Assembly (NCBI GenBank): GCA_937951615.1
Contig: CALFBH010000049.1
Location: 1-51,086 of the forward strand
Direction: 5' to 3'
Length of the DNA stretch: 51,086 nucleotides
Source: an uncultured Saprospiraceae bacterium
Lineage (GTDB): Bacteria > Bacteroidota > Bacteroidia > Chitinophagales > Saprospiraceae
Each line of letters opens with the position of its first letter. Position 1 is the first letter of the stretch. Positions 42,244-51,078 of this stretch are shown here, in pieces. The notes beneath the pieces were generated by a model. That model worked only from the letters and a program-made list of their open reading frames with translations. It did no database searches and was not told the DNA's origin. A program made the translations under genes and the position numbers.

Positions 42244-42473
42244 TTTTAAACAATTCTCTGATATTTTCGTAAAAGAAAGATTGAAAGCAATTCTGCTTTT
42301 TGAAATTACTTTTTCTAAGAAAATAAGATGTTAATAACAGAGACTTTTGCAGGTGTTGTTTACCAAGAATTAGCAAGCTTGCCAATGAGCAATAAAAAGA
42401 ATTCAGGACGCTTGTCGATGAGTATAATCAGTCCTATGTTTGTGCATTGATTTTCCATTTTAAAGGCTAAATT

Positions 42474-44135
42474 ATGATGGTAAATGAGGCAGAAAACAGC
42501 ATGCTACAAGATATACATCTTCTGTATGAATTATCCTTGTCAATAGGTAATTCGACAGATATTCGAGAAAATTGTGAGCGTTTTTTGAGTACTCTTATGT
42601 CTCGGAAGAATCTTTCTTTTGTTGGGTACTGGATTGGAAACCAGGAAAATTCTGTTGTGCCAGAACTGATTTATGCAATCCCATTTAAAAATTTCACATC
42701 AGGAAAATTTTTACTTGACAAGGACTTTACCGCAGAATTAAAAAAAGAAAAAGCCTTAATCGTAAAAAAGGGACAGTCTTTTTTTTCGCTTTTATCTAAA
42801 TTAACACAGATTGAAAATGGTGAATTTATGGTGTATGAAACCACAGATTCCCACTTTCTTATTCTTCATCGTAACATAGGTTTTTCTTTCCACGAGAAAC
42901 AACAACTTTATAGACTAGTACAAAAATTTGGGACGGTCACTAAACAACTTATAGTTCAAAAGTATTTATCCAGGCAGGAGAACCTGATGCGGAAAAAAAT
43001 AGAAGAAGAACTGAAGAGAACTCAAAATGAACATAAGACGCTTTTTGAATATACTTTTGATGCTATTTTTTTATACGATTCAAATATTCAACAGATTGTA
43101 TATAGAAATCCGGCATTTAATAAAATGTTTGGATTCCCAGCAAGTCGAACGGATATTAATATAGGAGAACTTATACCAGAAAAACAAGCTGATGGACGGA
43201 GTTCTTTTGAGCATTTTGCTGAACACAATCTTGAACTTGCCAGGAAAAAGAGTATTCGATTAGATTTTTTACACAAAAAAATGAATGGAGATATTTTTGA
43301 AACCGAGTCAACTATAATTGTTGATGAACGCAACAGAAACAATTATATGATTATCCTAAATGATTTAACAGATTTTAGGACAAAGGAATTTGAACTTGCA
43401 CAGAGTGTCCAGGATTTAAACAACAAAAACGTCGAACTTGAAAAATATATTGACTCCAATGCAGAACTGGAGAACTTTGCTTACATGGCATCTCATGATT
43501 TACAGGCTCCGCTAAGAACAATCGTTAGCTTTACGCAAATGTTGCAGCGAAGCATGAAAGAAAACATAACGCAGGATCAAAAGGAATTTTTTGAGTTTAT
43601 TGTCAATGCTTCGCAAAATATGCAACAACTCATCAAAAAATTGCTGTCATATTCAAGGGTAAATTCCAAAGAAAAAGAAATTGAGTCTATAAACCTGAAC
43701 AACTTAATTCAGATAATTACCAATGAGTTGAAAATTAATATCGAAGAAAAGAATGCAAAGATTGAAATAAGCCACCTACCTGAAGAAATAAAAGGCGATC
43801 GAACAAGATTGCGTCAGCTTTTCCAAAACCTAATCTCCAACGCACTCAAATTTGTCAAATCTGATATACAACCGAATATTATAATATCTAGCGAAGAAGA
43901 TCCCGATTGTTGGAGGTTTTTTGTAAAAGATAATGGCATAGGAATTGAAGCTGAATTTCAAGAAAGAATATTCGGACTCTTTAAGCGATTACACACCAAA
44001 ACTGAATACGAAGGCACTGGTATTGGGCTGGCAATGTGCCAAAAAATAGTAGAACAACACAATGGTGAAATCAGTGTTGAGTCAGAATTTGGAAAAGGAA
44101 GTACGTTTTATTTCACGATTAGCAAGGATTTGTAG
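42474..44135 (+). CDS. GAF-PAS sensor histidine kinase
   Basis: The 553-residue protein has an N-terminal GAF-like domain (about 15-165) and a PAS domain (about 185-310; LFEYTFDAIFLYDSN, RNPAFNKMFGFPAS). A short coiled linker leads to HisKA with His341 in MASHDLQAPLRTIVSF and to HATPase (LFQNLISNALKF, DNGIGIEAEFQERIF, GTGIGLAMCQKIVEQH). No membrane helix is seen, so it is cytoplasmic. No receiver domain or adjacent regulator is present. The 230-bp gap before it is AT-rich and holds nothing recognised. Confidence 0.9.
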   Translation: MMVNEAENSMLQDIHLLYELSLSIGNSTDIRENCERFLSTLMSRKNLSFVGYWIGNQENSVVPELIYAIPFKNFTSGKFLLDKDFTAELKKEKALIVKKGQSFFSLLSKLTQIENGEFMVYETTDSHFLILHRNIGFSFHEKQQLYRLVQKFGTVTKQLIVQKYLSRQENLMRKKIEEELKRTQNEHKTLFEYTFDAIFLYDSNIQQIVYRNPAFNKMFGFPASRTDINIGELIPEKQADGRSSFEHFAEHNLELARKKSIRLDFLHKKMNGDIFETESTIIVDERNRNNYMIILNDLTDFRTKEFELAQSVQDLNNKNVELEKYIDSNAELENFAYMASHDLQAPLRTIVSFTQMLQRSMKENITQDQKEFFEFIVNASQNMQQLIKKLLSYSRVNSKEKEIESINLNNLIQIITNELKINIEEKNAKIEISHLPEEIKGDRTRLRQLFQNLISNALKFVKSDIQPNIIISSEEDPDCWRFFVKDNGIGIEAEFQERIFGLFKRLHTKTEYEGTGIGLAMCQKIVEQHNGEISVESEFGKGSTFYFTISKDL

Positions 44136-44196
44136 AACTTTGTGGACAACACGACGCCCAAAATTGCGTTATATTGTTCATTAAGAAAATAACATC

Positions 44197-45087
44197 ATGC
44201 AAAAAATACTACTAATCATCAGCCTGACGCTACTTGCATTTGCTGCAAAAGCACAGGAATTTAATGCCAAAGTAACCATTAATGTACCTAAGTTACAAAC
44301 AGCCGACCCTAAAATATTCGCCACAATGGAGTCCGCTTTGGAAGAGTTCATGAATAACACAAAGTGGACAGAAGACGAGTACAAGCCCGAAGAACGGATT
44401 GAAATCAACCTGCAAATTAATGTCAAAGAAGAAGTGTCAGCCACTGCCTTCAAAGCAGAAATGTTCATTCAGGCATTACGCCCAGTCTATGGCAGTCGCT
44501 ATAACACAGCATTGCTCGAACATGCCGACAAAGATTTTCAGTTTAGCTATACAGAATATCAGCCATTGGAATTTTCTGAAAACGCTTTTAATAGTAACCT
44601 GACCTCTTTCCTCGGTTTTTACGCCTATGTGATTCTGGGATTGGATTACGATTCTTTTGAACAAGAAGCAGGAACAGCTTATTTTCAAAAAGCACAGGAT
44701 ATTATGAATGCTGTACCAGCCAACACATACACCGGCTGGAGTTCGCTCGACAGGCGCAACCGCTATTGGATGGTAGAAAGCATACTCAGCCCGCGTGCAA
44801 CAGATTTGAGAACAGCGATGTACGACTACCACCGCCTCGGACTCGACCTCATGCAGGAAGAACCAGAAGTGGCACGTCAAAACCTGTCAGGAGCCATTCA
44901 AAAAATGAAATCATTCAGTCAGTCCTACCCGAATGCCATGTCCACACAGATGTTTGTCAATGCCAAGCGCGATGAAATTATAGACATCTTCATGGGAGCA
45001 CCTACTAATGAAAAACGGTCTATCCACAGCATTATGGTACGCCTCGATCCTGCAAATGCTTCAAAATATACGCCTATTCGGAGGTAG
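44197..45087 (+). CDS. porD: Type IX secretion system protein PorD (DUF4835)
   Basis: The 296-residue precursor has a signal peptide (MQKILLIISLTLLAFAAKAQ) and the DUF4835/PorD pattern. It begins EFNAKVTINVPKLQTADP and contains RIEINLQINVKEEVSATAF, LTSFLGFYAYVILGLDYDSF and a C-terminal FVNAKRDEIIDIF block. PorD is required for type IX secretion in some Bacteroidota, but its exact role is unclear. It lies beside a DUF368 gene and far from the other type IX gene in the window (gldN, 34 kb away). Confidence 0.9.
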   Translation: MQKILLIISLTLLAFAAKAQEFNAKVTINVPKLQTADPKIFATMESALEEFMNNTKWTEDEYKPEERIEINLQINVKEEVSATAFKAEMFIQALRPVYGSRYNTALLEHADKDFQFSYTEYQPLEFSENAFNSNLTSFLGFYAYVILGLDYDSFEQEAGTAYFQKAQDIMNAVPANTYTGWSSLDRRNRYWMVESILSPRATDLRTAMYDYHRLGLDLMQEEPEVARQNLSGAIQKMKSFSQSYPNAMSTQMFVNAKRDEIIDIFMGAPTNEKRSIHSIMVRLDPANASKYTPIRR

Positions 45088-45092
45088 TTAAA

Positions 45093-45168
45093 TTGTGTTG
45101 AAGTGCGCATGTGTTGAAGTGTTGATGTAAAACACGACAACACGACAACACAACAACACACCAATACA
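45093..45168. repeat. Nested gap element (gtgttgaag / acaacacg arms)
   Basis: Left arm ttgtgttgaagtgcgcatgt (from 45093) and right arm aacacgacaacacgacaaca (to 45168) are imperfect inverses, close in sequence to the element at 25274-25473, including the shared gtgcgcatgtgttg. The centre here is short, without a clear hairpin. Confidence 0.75.
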
Positions 45169-45179
45169 TTACGCAAACG

Positions 45180-46151
45180 ATGAAAAACCATTTACCCAAT
45201 ATCCTCAAAGGGCTTGCTATGGGGATTGCCGAAGTCATTCCCGGCGTATCCGGCGGCACGATTGCCTTTATTACAGGTATTTACGAACGCCTGCTCAATG
45301 CCATCAACTCCTTTAGTCCTGCACTATTCGGCACATTAAAAAAAGACGGTTTCAAAGGTTTATGGAAAGCAATTGACGGCACGTTTTTGTTTGCGTTAAT
45401 TGTCGGTATGGTAGGCGGGATTCTCGTTGGTGTGATTGGCGTATCCTATTTACTGGAAGAATATCCGCCATTGATTTGGGCATTTTTCTTTGGATTAATT
45501 ATCGCTTCTGCCATTTATATTGGACGACAAATCGACAAGTGGAGTGCTAGGGAAATCATATTGCTGATACTTGGCGCAGTGGTGGCTTACATGATTACAA
45601 CAGTCGCACCAGTAGAATGGTCGCGCTCTTTACCGGTCGTGTTTATTGCTGGCGCAATTGCTATTTCTGCACTTATATTACCCGGTATTTCAGGAAGTTT
45701 TATGCTCTTGCTAATGGGCATGTATTATTTCATAGTCACCCAGACACTAAAGGTTGGTGTACTCGAAAACCAAGACCCACAAGCTTTTTTGACGATGGGC
45801 GTCTTTGCATTAGGCTGCCTGACAGGTTTGCTCACCGTTGCCCGCTTATTGTCTTGGACGTTTAAAAATTATCGTTATCCGACCTTAGCAGTGCTGACTG
45901 GTTTTATGTTGGGTTCTCTGAATAAAATATGGCCCTGGCGTACACCTGTCGAAGCCATGAACGAAGCAGGAGAAATCATTACAGACTCTGCGGTCATCCT
46001 TGCCGATAAAGAGATGAAAATCCTAAGGGAAATAAAAGAGTTACCTTGGGATTACAGTTCTGGCGATTCCCTGTTCATGGGTGCTTTGCTGATGTTGGTA
46101 CTGGGATTTGTGTCCGTTTTTGCGATGGAACGCCTTGGTGGAAAAGATTAA
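45180..46151 (+). CDS. popT: DUF368 undecaprenyl-phosphate transporter (PopT-like)
   Basis: The 323-residue protein has the DUF368 signature start GLAMGIAEVIPGVSGGTIAF and its internal repeat IAISALILPGISGSFMLLL, with about eight membrane helices. DUF368 proteins have been shown to recycle undecaprenyl phosphate across the inner membrane for cell-wall and surface-polymer synthesis. The two GVSGG/GISGS loops form an inverted repeat typical of such carriers. The C-terminus has one odd acidic insertion (MNEAGEIITDSAVILADKEM, about 261-280). The gene follows a repeat element after porD. Confidence 0.9.
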   Translation: MKNHLPNILKGLAMGIAEVIPGVSGGTIAFITGIYERLLNAINSFSPALFGTLKKDGFKGLWKAIDGTFLFALIVGMVGGILVGVIGVSYLLEEYPPLIWAFFFGLIIASAIYIGRQIDKWSAREIILLILGAVVAYMITTVAPVEWSRSLPVVFIAGAIAISALILPGISGSFMLLLMGMYYFIVTQTLKVGVLENQDPQAFLTMGVFALGCLTGLLTVARLLSWTFKNYRYPTLAVLTGFMLGSLNKIWPWRTPVEAMNEAGEIITDSAVILADKEMKILREIKELPWDYSSGDSLFMGALLMLVLGFVSVFAMERLGGKD

Positions 46152-46182
46152 GTTTAAATACACGTTCCTTAGTTTTTTTAGA

Positions 46183-46209
46183 AGTTTATTTTGCGCAGCA
46201 AAATAAACT
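46183..46209. terminator. Bidirectional terminator between convergent genes
   Basis: A perfect 12-bp stem with 3-nt loop (agtttattttgc-gca-gcaaaataaact) stands between popT and the convergent amidase gene. It contains the ttttgc-NNN-gcaaaa core seen in gap elements. The right side continues as aataaactc repeats that supply the amidase stop codon. Confidence 0.8.
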
Positions 46210-46217
46210 CAATAAAC

Positions 46218-47627
46218 TCAATAAATCTTCTCCCACCCCACAGCCTCTTCCAACTGATAAGCCAATTCCAACAACAAAGCATCCTGACCATGATTCGCTG
46301 AAAACAATATGCCCACAGGCAGGTCATTTTCTTTATCATGTAATAAAGGTAGCGAGATAGACGGCGCACCCGTCGTATTGCAAAACGGTGTGATACAGGC
46401 CCATTTTTCCATACGCGGAAACACGACATCAAAATCCTCAGCCATATCTATGTAGCCGTGTTTGGGTGTGCCGTGAGTTAGGGTAGGCGTGAGCAAGACA
46501 TCAATCTTATTCGACTTGAAAAACTCGTCATGCAAACGGTTTGTACGGCGCAGGCGACGAATAAAAGAGGGCGTTTTGAAGATGTTTTTTCTATAAAAAT
46601 TTGCAAGCCCATCTGTAAGCTTGGAAAGTTTTGTTGGATCAAAAGGAGCTTGAATAGCAGACTTACCGAATTTCTTAACAAGATATGCACTCATGCCCCA
46701 AAGATATTTGAAGTCCTCCATCAGTTGGTCTGTAATCGGGAGTTCAACCTCCTTTACAGTATGCCCCAAGTTTTCTAAAATCTTTACAGCCTCATTCAAG
46801 TGGGCGGACATTTTAGCATCTGCCCCATAGCCCTGTGCTGCTTTTCCTGTAAAACCAATCGTAAGCGAACGTTTAAGCGGACTTGTCACCGTCCCCATTT
46901 TTGGGAGTTTTTTGTTGTGATAATACTTTTCGGCTTCACCGTAAAAATGTGCAGTATCACGAACCGTCCGAGTGATCACTCCGTCAATAGCAATATCTAC
47001 AAGCTGTTTGGCAAACATCTTGGACAACAAAATGCGCCCGCGACTTGGTTTCAAACCCACCGCACCACAACAGGCCGCAGGAATACGAGTAGAACCACCA
47101 CCATCTGCCGAGTGCGCAAGAGGCACAACGCCTGCTGCTACAAGCGCAGCCGAGCCACCCGAAGAACCGCCAACACTATATTCAGGATCCCAGGGATTGC
47201 GGGTAGGTGAGGCATCTGCAAACTCCGTAGAACAGGTCAGCCCCAACTCAGGCATAGTACTGGTGCCGAGGTTGACAAAGCCTTGTGCCAGAATTTGTTC
47301 GACGATAGGGTCGTTCTTTTTGGCGGGCTTTGCCCCCTCAAATGCCGCTGTACCGTAATAATTGGGTAAACCTTCAATCAAAGCCAAATCCTTGAAAAAA
47401 ATGGGAACACCTGAAAAGAAACCACCTGCATGTTGTTCGGCAGTAGCGAGGGCTTTTTCAAAGCAATCGGTAACAATCGCATTGATTTCAGGATTAACTT
47501 TTTGGGCTCGTTTTATTGTAGCTGCAACCACTTCCTTGGCTTGGAGTTCTTTGTTTTTGACCAATTCGGCAATGCCCGTAGCATCCAAATCACCGAGTAT
47601 ATCGTCGGTGAAACTATGTATTCTCAT
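46218..47627 (-). CDS. Amidase-signature family hydrolase
   Basis: The 469-residue protein has the Ser-cisSer-Lys triad: Lys in IFFKDLALIEG, the cis-Ser in HSADGGGSTRIPA and the nucleophile in SVGGSSGGSAALVA. The region DGGGSTRIPAACCGAVGLKP matches the 6-aminohexanoate cyclic dimer hydrolase-like subgroup better than GatA. No signal peptide is present. Substrate unknown. It is the downstream end of a minus-strand region but is separated by 163 bp from the next gene, so it probably has its own promoter. Confidence 0.88.
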   Translation of the reverse strand: MRIHSFTDDILGDLDATGIAELVKNKELQAKEVVAATIKRAQKVNPEINAIVTDCFEKALATAEQHAGGFFSGVPIFFKDLALIEGLPNYYGTAAFEGAKPAKKNDPIVEQILAQGFVNLGTSTMPELGLTCSTEFADASPTRNPWDPEYSVGGSSGGSAALVAAGVVPLAHSADGGGSTRIPAACCGAVGLKPSRGRILLSKMFAKQLVDIAIDGVITRTVRDTAHFYGEAEKYYHNKKLPKMGTVTSPLKRSLTIGFTGKAAQGYGADAKMSAHLNEAVKILENLGHTVKEVELPITDQLMEDFKYLWGMSAYLVKKFGKSAIQAPFDPTKLSKLTDGLANFYRKNIFKTPSFIRRLRRTNRLHDEFFKSNKIDVLLTPTLTHGTPKHGYIDMAEDFDVVFPRMEKWACITPFCNTTGAPSISLPLLHDKENDLPVGILFSANHGQDALLLELAYQLEEAVGWEKIY

Positions 47628-47790
47628 GTTATTGACTGGTAATTAGTTGAAATCATATTCGTCTTTAATTCGTGCATTTGTGGCTAAACCTATTCCTCCT
47701 ACTTTGTCAAAGTACAATTATTTTCTGAATAAAAGTCTCTCTTCTCTCCTCTCACAGCGCAGCGGTCTCTCTTCTCACAGTACCACGCCC

Positions 47791-48984
47791 TTAATTTTTT
47801 AAAACCTGCCATCTGTCCTCTATTTTTCCATTTCTTAACGCTAAAATTTTTCCAAACTGCAAAAATACAAACTCACTTTGATGAGGACGCAAAAAAACAA
47901 AGTCATCTACATACAATGGTGTAGTTTTAGGGGCATTGAGCATTGTTTGATTCGTAGATGCTCCAAAAATAGAATTTTGTTTTACACCTTTTGGATAACA
48001 ATAATCTGCTTGCCAAAAGCCACCATAGATAAAAAATGATTGCCGATTAACGGAGCTGATTAAGTTGAGCAGTCCTTTCATTTTTTCCAGAGCAGGTAAG
48101 TTTGTATTCTTAAAATGTTTTAAAACAGGAGTTGCGATATAGGCAGCAGGTTCATAGTCACTTAAAGTAGGAATGTCAAAAGCCCTTGGTTTAACCAAAC
48201 ATGATCCCGCAGAAAGATCATTCAATGGAGAATCATTTTTATGTAAATTAAGAGTAGGACTACCTGCCCCATTGAAAGTCAATTCATTTGTCCATAAATC
48301 TGGAAATTTTTTGCGGATAACTTCCTTACAGTTTTCATAAAAATCATTTGCCAGTTGTAGGGCTTTTTTTTGAGAACGAATAAATCTCGGCAATTTTACA
48401 ACGTGAGGGTCATAGCCCATTAAGCCACTAAGGCTTACATGATCTTTATGTTGGGAAATTAATTTCAAACCTGCTTTCAAAGCCTCTTTATCCTTAAACC
48501 CTCCACGGTGCAATCCGACATCTATTTCTACATTTAACCGCAAGCATTGCCCCAGCTTTTTCGCCAGATCAATGTATTCCCGAATCCTTTGTTCCGTATC
48601 CACTAACCATTGAACCTGTTTGTAAGAGTTGAATCCCGAGGAAGTCTCGGGTAAATTTTCGTAAAAATAAAGAGCGGTTTTAATTGGCATAGGTTTACCC
48701 AACAATATATCTGCATCTTGATCTAATCTTGCAACTAAACTGCTCAGAAAAGGCTGATGAAAAACCATAAGCTTTTTAGTAGCCATTTTTTGCATCACAT
48801 AATCAAGCAAGTCTATACAGGGAAGGGATTTTACAACAATGCGAAAAGCTGCATTAGGATTTAAGTTGGACTGGAGTGTTTTTATGTTTTTATCTAAGAT
48901 GTCCAAGTCTATCAATAGGCAGGGGACAGCTCGGTGATAATTTTTTAAAACCTGGTTTAATTGTTGAAAGTAAGCGTCTGTCAT
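47791..48984 (-). CDS. DSD1-family PLP enzyme (D-threonine aldolase-like)
   Basis: The 397-residue protein has the alanine-racemase-type TIM barrel. The PLP lysine is in FRIVVKSLPCIDLL, with CLRLNVEIDVGLHRGG and LTFNGAGSPTL downstream. The C-terminal domain carries the metal or substrate end LRPHQSEFVFLQFGKIL, with the His of the D-threonine aldolase / D-serine dehydratase-like group. The reaction is likely on a D-amino or hydroxyamino acid. It sits 54 bp after a sugar-lactone oxidase gene. The gap before it (48985-49038) is made of repeated attcgtaattcg units. Confidence 0.85.
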   Translation of the reverse strand: MTDAYFQQLNQVLKNYHRAVPCLLIDLDILDKNIKTLQSNLNPNAAFRIVVKSLPCIDLLDYVMQKMATKKLMVFHQPFLSSLVARLDQDADILLGKPMPIKTALYFYENLPETSSGFNSYKQVQWLVDTEQRIREYIDLAKKLGQCLRLNVEIDVGLHRGGFKDKEALKAGLKLISQHKDHVSLSGLMGYDPHVVKLPRFIRSQKKALQLANDFYENCKEVIRKKFPDLWTNELTFNGAGSPTLNLHKNDSPLNDLSAGSCLVKPRAFDIPTLSDYEPAAYIATPVLKHFKNTNLPALEKMKGLLNLISSVNRQSFFIYGGFWQADYCYPKGVKQNSIFGASTNQTMLNAPKTTPLYVDDFVFLRPHQSEFVFLQFGKILALRNGKIEDRWQVLKN

Positions 48985-49038
48985 TTATCATTTATTATTG
49001 ATCATTCGTAATTCGTAATTGACCAATTTGTAATTAAA

Positions 49039-50328
49039 CTATTCTACTCCCAACAGTTGTTGTAAATAAGGTGAAATAAAAATATTATCAGGATCTTGTT
49101 CTGCTCGATGTTTTAGAAATGTAGGAAATTCGGGATAAATAGCAGCTACATCAATAGGACCCAGTGTATTCATTTTGCCCCAATGTGGTCGCCCCTCATA
49201 AGCTCGAAATATATCTTCCAATGCTTTAAAGTAGGGCTGACAATCTTTATTCTTATACACATGACAGGCTATATAGGCGGAGTCTCTTTTATATGCAGGA
49301 CTCATCAAAATATCATCTCCTTTGACCCATCTGTTCTCAATAGGAAAGTGAATGTTGAATTTTCCATTATTAATGGTCTTCACCACTTCTTTCCACACTT
49401 CGAGATAAGCCTCCGCAGGAATATTATATTCCATTTCTCTAAATTTGACCAGACGTTGGGTCGCATATATTTTATGGCTGTAAGTGGTTTTTTCTACCTC
49501 AGTAATGAGCTTTGCCGTCAATCTGGACACTGCGCGATTTTGAGAAGGAAACCACCTGGCATATTCGCAAATTATTTTGAAAGCATAATTTTCTACAACA
49601 TACTCTGACCAGTAGTTGAAAAAATTAACTTTATCGACCTCCGCATTTTCAACAATATTAGACGTTTTGGTGACCAATTTTTCCGTATAAGGCATCCAGT
49701 AAAATTCAAAATTTCTATTTTTGTCCAAGTGTTTCTGGAGATTGGATAAAACATCGCCCATAGGAGTCACCCCGATGTTTAAACGCAATTTATACAAAGG
49801 AACACATTGCAAAGTAATCTGAGTAATGATGCCCATCACGCCCATGGATACCTGAGTGGCTTTAAACAGTGCTCGATTTTCAGTTTCCGAACAATTGATA
49901 ATTTCACCCTGACCATTTACAAAACGTAGCGCAATAACCTGTGTGCTAATGCTTCCAAACTGAGTACCTGTGCCGTGCGTTCCTGTACTTATTGTACCAG
50001 CAATAGACTGAACATCAATGTCTCCAAGATTCTCCATTCCCATTCCTTGCTCAAAAAGTAGATCACCCAGATAGTTTAACTTGGTGCCTGCTTTGACAAC
50101 GGCTTGAATTTTATCTTTATTAGAACTAACCAAACCTTGAAATTTATCCAGACTGACCAGAACATCATCCGTTTTGCACAAAGCGGAAAAAGAATGACCA
50201 GTTCCAATGACTCTGATCTTTTTCCGGTCATTGGCTGCCCTGAGTACAATTTGCTGAATCTCTTCTTCTGAAATTGGATAAGCAATTTCAGAAGGATTCC
50301 ATGTAATATTTTCTGCCCAGTTTTTCAT
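49039..50328 (-). CDS. D-arabinono-1,4-lactone oxidase-like FAD protein
   Basis: The 429-residue protein has a PCMH-type FAD-binding half (IRVIGTGHSFSALCKTDD; GTISTGTHGTGTQFGSIS) and a C-terminal aldonolactone oxidase half ending with RPHWGKMNTLG. The HWGK motif contributes to catalysis in the family. The usual His for covalent FAD in the GTGHSFS loop is present. It should oxidise an aldono-lactone or sugar alcohol using oxygen. It is in operon-like order with the DSD1-family gene, a pairing that also occurs in other phyla. A function of the pair is not established. Confidence 0.88.
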   Translation of the reverse strand: MKNWAENITWNPSEIAYPISEEEIQQIVLRAANDRKKIRVIGTGHSFSALCKTDDVLVSLDKFQGLVSSNKDKIQAVVKAGTKLNYLGDLLFEQGMGMENLGDIDVQSIAGTISTGTHGTGTQFGSISTQVIALRFVNGQGEIINCSETENRALFKATQVSMGVMGIITQITLQCVPLYKLRLNIGVTPMGDVLSNLQKHLDKNRNFEFYWMPYTEKLVTKTSNIVENAEVDKVNFFNYWSEYVVENYAFKIICEYARWFPSQNRAVSRLTAKLITEVEKTTYSHKIYATQRLVKFREMEYNIPAEAYLEVWKEVVKTINNGKFNIHFPIENRWVKGDDILMSPAYKRDSAYIACHVYKNKDCQPYFKALEDIFRAYEGRPHWGKMNTLGPIDVAAIYPEFPTFLKHRAEQDPDNIFISPYLQQLLGVE

Positions 50329-50440
50329 TACTAAGATTATTTTGCAAGTATTAGATGGTAAAGATAATAATTTGTTTTATGCAAAGTCTACTTTAGAGGC
50401 TCTACCTTCTAAAGTATTTTCGTTTTTTTATGCCCGAATG

Positions 50441-50471
50441 TTTGGATAATCAGAAATAGCGTTTACCTTTG
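50441..50471 (+). promoter_or_regulatory. Promoter P1 of a probable rRNA operon
   Basis: TTTG (50441-50444), an exact 19-bp spacer and TACCTTTG (50464-50471) form a perfect consensus promoter. The segment aaatagcgtttacctttgc is repeated at P2, 159 bp downstream. No open reading frame follows. Confidence 0.7.
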
Positions 50472-50598
50472 CGCAGCTTTTGAAGGAGAGCGGAACATTT
50501 AAGGCGAAGATTTTGGTTCTAGTGAGGATGGAGAAGAGGGTTTAGAATAGTTAATCAGGGTGTATCGAAAAAATGTTTTTAAAAAAGATGCGGCAAAG

Positions 50599-50630
50599 TT
50601 TGGAGCTTAAGAAAATAGCGTTTACCTTTG
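50599..50630 (+). promoter_or_regulatory. Promoter P2 of a probable rRNA operon
   Basis: TTTG (50599-50602), a 20-bp spacer and TACCTTTG (50623-50630) form a second consensus promoter. The roughly 50 bp around it resemble P1, including the downstream tttgaa..g.gcg..aacattt. Tandem strong promoters are usual for rRNA operons. Confidence 0.7.
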
Positions 50631-50845
50631 CCGTCCCGTTTGAAAGAATCGGGCAAACATTTTTCCAAATTTAATATTTCTTCGGAGGTATAAAATAAAG
50701 AAAAGTACAAATTTCGGAAAGGACTAAATACGTTTACTGAGTTATTTTGAATTATAGCAGTAAGGAAGGATAGCGAAAGAAAGACGTGTAAAGAAAATGA
50801 AGTCAGAATGTATATATGATTAAGGCATTTTGACGGATAAAAAAA

Positions 50846-50856
50846 GTTCATTGACA
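50846..50856 (+). promoter_or_regulatory. boxA-like antitermination site
   Basis: gttcattgaca resembles the boxA of rRNA leaders (gttctttgaca type), which loads the NusB/S10 antitermination complex. It lies 216 bp after P2. The rest of 50330-51086 is AT-rich and codes for nothing credible. If this reading is right, 16S rRNA begins just beyond the window edge. Confidence 0.5.
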
Positions 50857-51060
50857 CAGCAGGAAATAGTAGATAAGGCAAGTAGTATTAATTTATTAAT
50901 GTTACGCTGTTTTATTACTATCATTTTAGACAAATCTATATAACAATAGAAAAAAGTCAATCAGCACGTTATTTATAAATAATAATGTACAAATATAGGG
51001 GTAAGATACTTTAATTTTAAAATTAAGTAATTTACCACATACCAATCAATTTTAAAGTAT

Positions 51061-51078
51061 GCCTGCAGGGATGCAGGC
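51061..51078. repeat. Edge hairpin (gcctgca-ggga-tgcaggc)
   Basis: A perfect 7-bp stem with a 4-nt loop lies 8 bp from the window end. Its function is unknown; it could be part of the rRNA leader processing stem or the end of a repeat. Confidence 0.4.

Noticed and set aside
50579-50881. Minus-strand open frame of 100 codons
   Set aside because: It covers the plus-strand promoter P2 and the boxA-like site, has a low-complexity composition and no start context.
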